From Antitrichia curtipendula (taxonomy: Eukaryota; Streptophyta; Bryopsida; Hypnales; Leucodontaceae), in NCBI GenBank assembly GCA_951230915.1, contig OX579637.1:28334001-28398000 (forward strand): DNA of 64,000 nt, in the 5' to 3' direction. Under the pieces are notes generated by a model. The model made no database searches and was not told the DNA's origin. It worked only from the letters and a program-made list of their open reading frames with translations. This document shows, in pieces, positions 1-11,805 of this stretch. Each line of letters begins with the position of its first letter. The first letter of the stretch is position 1. The position numbers and the translations under genes were made by a program.

Positions 1-599
1 CATAGTAAATGGACAAATCCCTAATTATATTGCTGTCAAATCAAAATTCTCAGGAAGCATCTTGCTAATCATAATCAACTAGCACTTGAATTCATCATAA
101 TTCTAAGTAGTGTGGCATGAATAGTATGACTATTTATGCATAAAACAACAAATAGGGCATTATCATTTACCAAACGTACAACTCCAAGTCGCATATTCCA
201 ATGCTTCTAAACAGACTTTACAAAAGAAAATTTAAAAATAGGTTGTTTCCATCACAAGGATCATGTATAGAAATGGAAATGCTAAAAATGAATATCAATG
301 CCTTTTAAAAAAGAACTATGACACTGGTTGCAAGTTTAGCTCACAATCTCACTAATACCTCAAAATCTTCAACTAGAGGCATGTCAACAATGCTTGGAAA
401 ACCTAAAGAGATGGAAAATTTGTCATATCTTCCAACATTTTTCTAGCTAAATAGATAATTCAAGGAGGCTTAATTCTTCATGTCATCAACTCTAAACCAA
501 AGAAAATTGGCATTTGCAAAGCTTTGTGAGCCAAAGATTACTTAACATACTCTGAGATAAATTCATTGGCCATCTCTTTAAGCCTCAAACATATAAACA

Positions 600-1053
600 T
601 CAAATGTGGATGTATTGGCATTGGCTTTAAGAATTGCTTTGAGTTCAGACACGTGAACAAGAGAAATAAAAGTCTTTAATTCCTACTCATGTTCTGCAAC
701 TTTAGCATCAAGAGTCTTTTTCATTGTATCTTAGTTGTCTTGGTTGTAATTCTAAATGAAGTACAAAGCAATGTTTGTCATTATGGTTGCTTTTACTACA
801 ATGAGTGCACTTCAACCCTTTTTTCTTAGCCTTTGCCTTGTCTTTTATCTCACTCTCCACATCTTCTTTCTTCTTGGACCTTTGAGACTAAAGTGAAGCC
901 TATGAAAACTCTATTACTTTGGACCCTTTTTGATGTGACCATCTCAATTGCACCATCAACAATGTAAATATAGATTTGCCCTAGTATGAACCAAGTTGTT
1001 AGAAATTGAAGGAGTCTTTTGGACTTTGAAAAGTTGACCATCCACGATACCAT
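600..1053 (-). pseudogene. Decayed retrotransposon Gag fragment with CCHC zinc knuckle
   Basis: On the minus strand at 768-809 the translation reads CTHCSKSNHNDKHC, an exact CX2CX4HX4C zinc knuckle. It is preceded by a lysine-rich stretch and followed by FVLH, the usual context in nucleocapsid-like ends of plant Gag proteins, which bind RNA during particle assembly. The flanking frame (850-1053) is open but joins the knuckle only through a frameshift, and a stop follows soon after. I see no protease, reverse transcriptase or integrase nearby and no LTRs, so this is an isolated, broken remnant. The knuckle is seen directly; the retrotransposon origin comes from family knowledge. A host zinc-knuckle gene is less likely given the decay. 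Confidence 0.6.
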
Positions 1054-4000
1054 GTTAGTAGCATCATGCTAATAAAGGTCTCAATCACATCTTTCTAAAA
1101 CACAAAAGGCTTGGTCCAAAATAATCCTAATTTTTTAGTTCAAAATTATTTATAATGAAGTCAAATCAAGTAGTTGCTTGTCAATCTTTGAGAGAGAAAT
1201 CTTAATAAACTGATTTTCAATAAATAAATAAAAACTTGTATTTGATTTTAAAGCATAACAATTGAGTGCATATAGTCCTAAAAGTATTTTCCATCTCTTG
1301 TTTGAAGTCCATAATTTGTTGCATCTAGTCAAAAAAATGCCAAGTGCAATTCACAATTCAAGTAGGGCAAAAGAAAATGAGATTATAGATAAAATATATA
1401 GCCTTCAATCTCTACAACATTCAAAATAGATTTGAACTTTTTGTTCAACATGTACAAATTTGAAAGATTCTTATCTTCCATAATACATTTACAATGTAAA
1501 TTTTTATAATATAAAACCCAGATCCTAGAAAATTAGATGAAAATTTGAAATTGGATGAAAATTGTGGATAAAAAATTCTTGGATGAAAACATTTGGATGC
1601 TTTATCACCCCCACCTCTTTCCAATGGTCGTTGCATTTTGCTTAGAAGTTGTCCAATGTCAAAAAAATATTGCCTCCAACTAAGCCGTTTGCCCTCCAAA
1701 ACTCAAAACTCCTCTTCTAAAATGCTCAAAAAAACTTCAAACTCCATAAAATTTTGCAATTTTTGTGCTACTTCAACTCTAAATTTTTCCAACTATCCAC
1801 ATAACCCATGCAATTTGGTAGAAGAAGAAAAGTCTCCTCCCAATTCAATTGCTACATTGCAATATATCAAAAAATGAGTTTTCTTGCCCTATTTCAGTGC
1901 AAGTGCAATGTCTTGTGCTCAAAATCATAACTAAATACAAATATAACAATATAAACTTTTAAATCACGGTTTTCCACTTCAAGGGTTCTAACCCACAAAC
2001 CAATGAAAAAATAAATTCTTGTCAAGTAAATGAAGATGTAATCTTTAAACACAAAAGTGCTTAAGCGACTCTCACTCCATTAAGACAGAATCCAAAAGTG
2101 TACATGCATTGACGAAAAAACTCAAAAAAGGTCATATTTGTTATATTGAGACTTTTGCAGTCTCATTTTTATCCTCAACTTGAGGATAAATTGCTTTATC
2201 TCTTTGCTAGTATATTTTTATAAATAGGTAACAACACCAACTTTTAGACTTTCATTATAGAATCACTATTGTAGCATTGTTTATTTTTTGTTTCAATTAC
2301 TATTCTTTTAAATGAATTTTCCAATAACTAGCATTCTGTTTTAAAATCTACAAAAAGTCTTAATATAATGAATGTGGCCTTAAGACTTGTTAAATGACTA
2401 AATCACCATAGCCACAAATCCACAATAAAGAGTTTTTTTTCTAAAATATGCATAAAGCTTGACTTCACAAGAATGACAAGTTAGGGATGCCTGAAAGCCT
2501 AAATTTTCCAAGCCCTATTTGACAAGAACAAAGAGGTAATCTTTGCAACAAAAAGTGGAATTTTTAAATAACTACAAGCTCGTAGTTGACAAGAACAAAG
2601 ATTCAATTTTTTGCATAGGGTTCTTGAGTGATTAAAGACTCCTTAGGACCACAACAATAGCTAAAAAAAACATCTTAATTTAGCACATAACACATTGTGT
2701 CATGTTTTAGCACTAGATGCTACATTACCTGACACACTTCAAACATCAATAATAATATACATTCAAACTTTGCAAGATGTTAAATTTCATCAAATACATT
2801 AGATGAATAATAATTGTCAAATAGAAGGAAGAATTAATTAAAAAATATATTTTGTAATTTAATAAAAAAAAGAGGAATCTATTAGAATATTTTTGTGTCC
2901 TTACATCATTTAAGTCTTTAGGATCGATCATGCCTATTTTGATTGATTTAATTTGAATTTTGGAGATAATTTAAAGCCAATGGTCTACTTATAAGCGAGG
3001 TCTAAATGAAGTAGGAGGGCACAAAAAATTGTACACCTCACAAGCCCATATACAATGATTTTGAATGAATATTGATCCCATAGGGAGGGAATCTAAATGA
3101 GTCATGAGGAACCTAAATCTCACAAAAAGTTTTATTTGTCTGTAGATTCATGTGATCCCACCTCTGATAATTAACATAATAAGTTCAATTTTCCTCCATG
3201 CTTCCAAAATTGGACAAAGTTCAATTTATTTGATTTTGTACTCTATAAACCAATTTTTAGAAGAATGATTTCACTTTCAAAAGCATCTCTATAGGCTATA
3301 AAGGGTTGAAATACAAAATTTTATTTAAAACTACCTCTTCAAACTAATAAACCCAAGTACTTTTGTTGTTTCTTTTACACTGACGTACAACATTTAAACA
3401 TTAAAGTGTCATTTGAAAATAATATAAAAAATGACTTGCAAGTTTTATGTTGAAACTCTTGTTAAATAGTATACTAAATTTTCGGCAAGTACCTACGGTC
3501 TCAAGTTTTGTCATGATTTTTTTAAACTTCTTTAAAGATAGAAAAATTGATAATCTTTGTAGGGATGTAATTTTTCTTTCAATTGGTGCCTGTGAACAAA
3601 AGTTATGCCAAGATTAGCTTAAAACAAAAGATACTAGATAGCAAATAAAATTTCAAAAATTTCAATTTCAATTTTTTTTCTCATTAATTGTATTTTTGCC
3701 TACATAGAAAGCTTTGAACCATTTCATTTGGACAAGTGATGTGAAAATTAGGGACAATCTTGTTTTTTGGACAATTTTAGCATCTTCTTGAAAAAATATC
3801 TTGTACGATTCATTTTTGAATATAATTTTTATAAGAATTCCATATAACTTGATTTGCTTGCTAGAACAATCTCACCATTGGCATCAGTGCATTTCAATTC
3901 CATCTTAGAGATAATTACTGATAATTTAGATTTTTATTCTATCTTGTACCTACTTCTAATTAACAATTTTCTTTAGAATGAAAATTAAGCTTTTTTGAGT

Positions 4001-6716
4001 TTTTTTCCCTAGACTCTCAATTGAGTTCCTACAATAAAGATTTAAACCTCAAAACCCTACAATGCAAAAAATTAAGTTAAGAAGGTTCAAATTCAAATAA
4101 TCTAATCCACAATGTGGAAAAAAAACTTGTTTTCTTCACTTTCAATGTAAATATCTTGCAATTTGAGTGGTCAAATTTTTTTAAATTTATTCTACACATT
4201 TTTGTACTAGGCAGATATAATACCCTATGATTAGATGTGCAAAAAAAAATTCAAGTTTTTTTACTTTTTGCAATTGAAATGGCAGTTTTGAGTGTTTTTT
4301 GGTGAAAAGAAGACCTTGGTCCTTCGGAATTAATTAAGAGATATAAGATGAAAAATAGGCTTCTATATGAGAAGCTAAAAAGTATGTGAAATTTTGAAAA
4401 GCATGACACTTTACATTGAGAAACATTAATTTCTTTGAGAAATGATGTATGTGAAGACCTTAATATGACACTTGCTTATACTTCCACTTCAAAGAAAATA
4501 AATTCTTGATTATTCTAATGGCTGTAGTAATATGTAAATGTAGAAGCATAATACACATAAGACACTCTACTTTGCTAAATTTTATTTTTTGGATTTGAAT
4601 AAATATCCTAATAATAATAAAAAATATTCTAAAATTAATAGCTTTATTAATTTGAATCACTTGGCTACCCATCTTTTTTTATTATATACTTATTCTTTAC
4701 TTGCTCCATCACTTTAACTCCACCAACCCTCTAAGAATATCTTTGCAATGAGAATGCTCAAGCGGTTCACTTCTCTTATTGAATACACGACACATCCCAT
4801 CTAGAGTGATTCACTCTCTTTGCCTTATGAATTGCATGTGCTTCAGAAAATCTTTGATTTTAAAAGAAATGTAGAAACTTGAGGAAATAGCCCTCGCTAC
4901 CATTTGTTCATAGTGCTTACATACAAGTCTCAAATTGTAATTTATTGTAAATTGGTTAAATGCCAATAGTCTTGAAGAACCATACAATGGAAAAGGACAA
5001 ACTAAAGGTGAAGATTTGCCTTTCATAGATTTTAAGGGAGGAGATCCTTTATCCAAAAGACAAAGAATTTGCCATGCACTATATGAACCCAATTGGGCCT
5101 TTTTTTTATGATCTTCTAATTTGGAAGTTCATTTGAGTACGTTGATAGAGACAAAAACATATGTAGGTGAAACTGCCAAAGTGAAGTTCTTTAGCATCTT
5201 CTCCATCATCTTCAGTCTTTTCCTTATAAGGGGTGGTCTAGGTACAAGGTGTTGGCAAATACAAACATACTTGATCCAAAGCTTTTCACTTCATTTCTTA
5301 TAAAGTGCCTATGTGGCGGTATAAAATTTTTTAGTGGTGTTCCAAATTATTAAATTTATCCACATATTGGATAGAAAATATTCCATTAGTACATATTAAA
5401 TGTCTATAATTCTATTTTCACCCACAAACTAGCGATTTCATCTAAAAAATTTCAATGCAAAGTTTTTTGGCAAAGAACTTCACGATTTATTGCCATTTTT
5501 AAGCCAAATTATTTTTTTCTAATGCAATCTAGCACCAAAAAGACAAAAAAAACCCTTGACTTAACCTAATACAGAGGTTGCTTGCTTAATAACAATTAGG
5601 AGGAAGAAAGGATCCTAATTAAGTAATTATGCTTTAACTGGGAGGGATTTCTACGACGCCTTCATCTAAATTGATTTTCAAATAGTTGATGGGCACTTAT
5701 GCAATGTCAATTGCAGAGCACATCATAGAAGGCCTTAAACAAACAAATGAAAGCAGCTCCTTCAATCTAATTTTGACATCTTTAAAAGCAATTATTCAAA
5801 TCAAGAAAGTACACTTGTCATCAATCCCTTAACTAGAAGAAGCGAGTAGAAAATATATTGTTCAACCTAAAACAAGAACAAAATACATAATAGACTTACA
5901 CATTATCTATGATTCAAGTACAAACATGTTAACTAAAAATCATGACAATATAAGAAGAATTTTTAGTCTTCCAAAAGAGAAGCCAAAAGTTGAAACCCAG
6001 AACTAGAAATTTATGTAACATAAATTAATGAAATGTTCAACATTATCCATACAAATGTACTTTCAGTTTAATGATTGGGACATGTAAAAAGTCTAAGTCC
6101 TACAATTCTTGGACTCAGCTACTAATTTAATATTAGTCAGTTTGTAACATGTGCTAAGGTTCACAATAGAGTATTTCATTCCATCAGCAATATGCAAATG
6201 CTATAGGTGAAAAGTCATCAATGAGGCAATGCCAATCCAATTAGCTTCCACATATTCGTATAAGGGCCTTGGTCTACAATCTAAGTGCAGTTGACAAAGC
6301 TATGGGGCAAGGCTTTCCATTAAAAAATTATCTGTAATCCTAAGTATTAAGAGATGTTGTGTTACATAGATTCTTCTCCAGAGAATTGTCAATCACTTTG
6401 TAGTAGAATGTCGTTGCAGCCTCTTGATAGTAGTTGATCAAATCAAAACATTAAAAAAATGGAGTTACATGTTTAAATGCAAAGGTAAGTAATCCATGGA
6501 ATACAAAGAAGCATTGAATTCTATTAAATGATTAAGTATTCTATTAAGTATTGGTTTCAAGGTAAGCAAGTTTTTTTATTGGGCAAAAAAACATCAAAAA
6601 TGGTAATTCAATAGACAAGTTTCCATAGATTTTATGCCACATATAGTTCATTTGAAAATATATATTATAAATCCAAAAATGTTGTAATGATACAAAGTTT
6701 CTATTTGTCTGAGGCT
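1054..6716. other. AT-rich intergenic sequence, no supported gene
   Basis: About 5.6 kb of AT-rich DNA with many homopolymer runs. Reading frames are short, lack recognisable motifs and change strand at random, so I call none. Small structures include a direct repeat of TTGACAAGAACAAAGA at about 2518 and 2586, and a short stretch with TGGATGAAAA words near 1540-1600 that resembles, weakly, the TTCATCC-rich regions near 48.5 kb and 63.5 kb. The rest is probably old, unrecognisable repeat sequence. Confidence 0.5.
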
Positions 6717-7243
6717 GAAAGCATACTACGGCCTACCACTTCTGATGTCACGATGTCACATTTGAAGAACTAATTTATTTTATATGTATATAAATGAGGA
6801 GAATTACATGCATAAATTTGGTGGGATGATTGACATTACGAATGTATCCTAGGGTCCAAGCGCATTTTTCAATTTGTACTCAATATCTAGTTTTATTCAC
6901 TAATATACATGTATTATTTTTTATTTTTTATTATTACTTTAAATATAAATTTTAATATTTGAATTGGTTGGAGGAAGAAACTAGCAAGATTTTATAAGTG
7001 GGCCTAATTTTCTTATTATTTAATTCCTTCTACAAGATATATTATGGAATTAAATAATAAAATGAGTTGAATAATATAATAAATAAAACTCTTAAATTAA
7101 CTTCAAGACAAATTAAACAATATAAAAACTTGGCCCACCTGTAAAATCTTGATAGCTTTCTTCATCAAGAATCCAAAGTGTTAAAAACTTTATTTACATT
7201 TTTTAGTGAATGTGCCAAAGCAAGTAGGTCGTAGTATGATTTC
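6717..7243. mobile_element. Foldback MITE-like element
   Basis: The ends form inverted repeats: the left end GAAAGCATACTACGGCCTAC (6717-6736) pairs with the right end at 7224-7243 with two mismatches. Inverted pairing continues inward through a TTCACTAA block and a block ending GTGGGCC on both arms. It closes on a perfect 15-bp hairpin whose arms are 7013-7027 (TTATTATTTAATTCC) and 7046-7060. The whole 527-bp unit can fold almost end to end and has no coding capacity, which is typical of foldback MITEs. I could not define a convincing target duplication, so the superfamily is unknown. Confidence 0.7.
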
Positions 7244-10030
7244 CCCCATGAGTGAAATTACACCTAATTAATTAAAGCAACACTGTGCTACAAAGTGTAG
7301 TCAGATAGAGATGAGCCAATACCAGACAATCAAAGACCAGCCATTCCTTTCTAACAACCAGAGTGAATTGGAATAAGAGTCTCCTAATAGGAATTGGAAG
7401 GTTGATGGAAGCTACAGAGTACATCCATTATATAACATTTCTTGGATTCATAAATATTTGTAAGGCTCATCAATCTCATCTGATAGGGAGCTGTTGATTA
7501 AAAGGTCCTACATCCAATTCCATGTGTGTAAAGTCATCTTTCTCGCCATCCCCGTAGTCTAAATTTCTTCATCCAAAGAAGAATCTGAATATTTCTTTAC
7601 AATATGATCAGCTATCAAAGGAAAAAAAAGGCCATTGAATGCTACACCAATCATATTATTTTGAGTCACTAGAATTGCTACCTTTTTCATCAAGTGAGTG
7701 TCCTTGTGAGAATTATACCTATCTCCATAATTCTAATCAACATGTGTGTTGTATCTTGTAGTAAAAGAATGCAAATTCTCACCATTGAGATCACAATGTA
7801 CCTCATTACTCAACACACAAGGATATCACCTGTAAGGTCAAGCATAATTGTTTCCTCCATAGTTCCAAAAAAATTCGTCATATACTTATCTTTAAATCAA
7901 AGATGAGATTGTTGAACCTACTTGTTCTATTGTGATATGTGTAGATGAGAGACATGGAAAGTGGAAATGTCCGCGGCCATTGCATCATCCTTGTATTGTA
8001 AAATTGTTGCTGCCTATACAAGTTTTTTTTAAAGGAACCAATGATTTTAGTTTCTTCAATTTGACTTTGAAGCTTCCATCTCAATTATAGTGCTTTCTTG
8101 ATCTAGTGAGGCCTTCTAAAGTTGTTTGACTATAGCATTCATCTCTTCTTTTCTCCTCTTTGTCTTCAATAATTTTTTGTACCACTACTTATGTTCTTTT
8201 TTGACAATAGTGGAAGGCACGTAGCAAGGATTGGTAGTAAGGTTGAATCAATGTTGACTGCCGGCTCTATGAAAAGGATATGAGGCTTAATTGAAGTTGT
8301 AGAGATACTCAGTGCAGCATCAAGTTTGGAGTTGTATTCTTCATTAACTTTGGTGTTGGACGTATCATCCTTGAGTCAATGGTACATCAATGATGTAATG
8401 TAAATGAAATATATAACTAGGTTGATATTTATAATTATCAAAAACAAGGACTATCAATTTGCTTGATACTAAGAGTGGAAGTATCTTTGACTAGAGAATA
8501 ACAACAAGTTTAATTTAAAAAGTATTTTGGTATACTTTGTTTGATAGATCCCTTGACTAATTTCACAAATTTTTCTCTTTTCTAAACAAGAAGAGTGACA
8601 CATGAACAACATTTGTCCAATTGCTTAAGGTATTCAACCACTTTGCTTTGCAAGAAATTTTATACAAAAGCTTGAAGTTGAACTTTTTGAAGTTGAAGGC
8701 AATAATGTTCATGGCAATCTCAACTTTTAGAAAGTCCTCTAATATCCAAAGCTACAAATCATGTGGTTAGTCAAGTATTGATGGAATGGAAGAAGTTGTA
8801 CTTTGATAGTATTGGAGGTTCAACTTGCTTTGTATTTTGGGGCCTTAAGGAGATCCATTATTATAAGTCCTAAATTCCTATCAATACTTCAAGAGATCTT
8901 TTAATCAATACTTGTCTCTAACACCACCAAAAGTTGTTCAAAGTTCCAAATGTCAACAACCCTTCAAGAGATCTTTTAATCAATACTTCAACCCTATAAT
9001 GCTCTAGAACCTACAAAAAATGTCAAAAAATTTATTGACAAAATCATTTGATCATTTGTTTTTCCTTCATTGATTAATTCATGAAATACTTAGCTTTAGG
9101 AGTGGCTAAGAAAAATTCCATGTTGCCAATGTAAATTGGTATTTGGCCTTCCATTTCTTCCAAATATTATTGATATATCTTGACCAACAATGAGACTTTG
9201 AATTAAAAAGAAGGTTTGAGAGCCATCAAGTCATTGATGATGATTTTCTTGAATTCCCTATGCTCTATCCAATTTGCCTCAATTCAATTATTGACATCAA
9301 GAATCTTTGATTTTTGAAAAAACAACTTTGGTTAAGGAAGTTGTCTCTTTGGTGTCCTTCCAAACAAATGTAGAATGTGTGCTTTAAAGTCTTCATCTTT
9401 GAAATGCCCCATGTTTGAAAGATTTGAAAGATTTGGAAATCAATCAACTTTCTCTTGAAAATCTTTTGAAAGTTTTGGAAATCAATCAACTTTCTTTTGA
9501 GAGATTTTTGAAAGAAATTTTTGAATTTTTTTTGAAAACTTCTTGGAGTACAATGAATATGTAGTTGTTTTGGTGTTGTCTTTTCACTGATGCTCTAATT
9601 CAAGAATCTTATAGCTCTATAATTCACTTTGTAATTTTTTTGACAATTTATACAGAAAGTCTATTGAACAATGACGTCCTTGAATTTCCAAAGCTTTCTC
9701 TAGTTTTCTACCATCTCCATGATGAAAGGTTTGCCTCCTAAGAGATTTTGGAATAGCTCAAAAATAGACTTTATAGCTAAGTAGTCAATGCCATTTGTTG
9801 CTATTTTATTGTATTTATGCCAAGATATTGAATTTGTAAGTATCCATTTATTATGCTAAAGCTTTGGTTATCTTCAACTTGAGGATAAATGAAGAGTTGA
9901 TAATTGATAATTCTACATGGACATTTGACATTGCCTTTAACTAATCTGCTCAATTAGTTGCATCTCCATTGTAAAAAATAAGTAAACTCATTTGAAAAAT
10001 CATCTCATCTAGTGTTATTTTTAGCTTGAA
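7244..10030. other. AT-rich intergenic sequence with small direct repeats
   Basis: No supported gene. Short direct repeats are visible: AAGAGATCTTTTAATCAATA occurs near 8888 and 8964, and GGAAATCAATCAACTTTCT near 9438 and 9477. Frames are short and compositionally AT-driven. Confidence 0.45.
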
Positions 10031-10044
10031 GGTAAATCTTAAAA

Positions 10045-10999
10045 TCAATTTTATATGAATGCTTAGAGGCAATTGGGGTGCCAGGGAAGGGCCAAGAGCT
10101 AAATTTCTTGAGTGGAGTCAAGACATCTAGTGGTGATGAGCATGTTGCCATGGCAAAAGCGGTGAAGAATTTGTCAGAGAGCTCTGGAACATCTCTCTCA
10201 AGTTCCAAGGAAGTTGGACTTTAGAAGTCTCAGAATGTAAAGGATTGTGAAGATTTTGATGAAGTAGATGAGGTAGAACAAAATGTTGAAGAGACTAATA
10301 GATTGCCTACCCATCAAAATTTAGCACCAAGGTGGAAAGTCTACAAAATCAATTATTGTCAAAGGTAGCTTTAGAGGTCCTCTCAAAGGAGATTGCCAAT
10401 TTTTGTATTCAACGTCTGTGTAAAGCAGAGGTGCAATAGAGTCCTATAACGGTTGATAAATTTTGGATCCAGAGTAGGGAAAGAAGGAAGCACAAGATCC
10501 ATTGTCTATGATTGCAAAAGAGATTATTGGTATGGATTGTTTAGAGGGACAAGGGGGGAGGGTCTAGGCAAAAGAAGGGAGTGGAGGAGATGCAAGATAT
10601 GGAGGAGATGAAAGATGTGCAATTGGGGCAAGGTGAGAAGATGACTTTGAAGAAGGGCCATTCCAACGGATCAAAGAAGGATAAAAAGAGCCCTAAACTT
10701 CAAAACAAAGAAGAGTTTCCCATGTCATTGGAGAACATGTACAATGTCAAGATCACCTCTCTCATTGCCCTCACTGAGATGGTAGCAATATACAAAGTTG
10801 AAGATGGGGGTGATGATGGTAGTGAAGCTATCGGTGAAGATGTTGGTGAGGTTACAACTGCAATTGGTAAGGAGGAGAGGAAAGGAACTAGTTGTCCATC
10901 AAAGTTGCCATCTCCACCTAATAGAGTGAAGACAAGGTCGTAGAAGAAGCTTAAAGCAACTACACAAATAAAGAAGCAAAAGAAGCACCATGGCACCTA
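10045..10999 (+). pseudogene. Decayed charged, low-complexity reading frame (unidentified)
   Basis: From about 10057 a frame reads through roughly 100 codons, broken by one TAG, with residues such as VPGKGQELNFLSGVK and an acidic stretch (DFDEVDEVEQNVEE). A second frame, 10581-10943, encodes about 120 residues that are methionine/glutamate-rich, then lysine-rich, then acidic. Past its TAG it continues as lysine-rich sequence for about 18 codons to a TAA. I recognise no domain. The composition resembles the linker part of a transposable-element protein, and the stops indicate decay. It could also be a chance low-complexity frame; the reverse-strand frame over 10700-10996 is its shadow. Confidence 0.3.
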
Positions 11000-11805
11000 A
11001 ATATTTAGGTTCATTACATGACTGTAGTGCAATGTAGTTACAGTTGTATACCTAGTTTCTTGCAACAAGAGGTTGTTGAAACAAAATAAGAGGTATTCAT
11101 ATTCTCTCATATTTATTTCATTGGTATATTTGTAGTGCACGTTTCTGTATTTGTCACGCATGTGGATGCAAATTTGTAGATCATTGTTTTATTTACAGAA
11201 ATAATTCAATGGTTTTGTAGGTGTTTCTTTCATGCTCTTGAAGCTCATAACATCATATTTGTTATTTTGGGATTATGGGGCACTCCCAAAATAGTATTAG
11301 GCTTTTGAAGGCACAATGAATGAATGAAAACGGCCTACAATTTAGCTCCATAATCACTCATTTAATTAGTTTAAACTAGTAATTTCCATTAAAATGGGAG
11401 TCTTTGCAAACAATACATGTCCTTCAGCAAACATTGCATTGTTTGATGTCATAAATTACATTCATTTCACAACCACGTAAACATAATAATGTAAATACAA
11501 AATATATTAATAGAATATACATATTGTATTTGCGATGTAAAGATCGCAAATACATTACCAAAGTATATATTCACCACTACAAATCCATAACTCTAGTTGC
11601 ACACATGGAAATTAACACAAAAACACTCATCAAACTCCTAACTCACATCTAGGATAAAATGTAATAGTATTATCCTTATTCCACAAACTTGTGAAAGCAC
11701 ATTTACTGTAAACATCTAGAAACCAAATAACACTCAATAACATATTATTGACAGGTAGTCAGAATCTCATAAAATCAATGATCCACCGTCGGGTTTAAGA
11801 CGAAG
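11000..11805. other. Noncoding flank downstream of the DUF7869-type gene
   Basis: About 800 bp, AT-rich, lying 3' of the minus-strand gene that ends at 11806. I see no reading frame with motif support and no clear repeat boundary. It probably includes the 3' untranslated region and element end, but neither can be placed. Confidence 0.35.
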
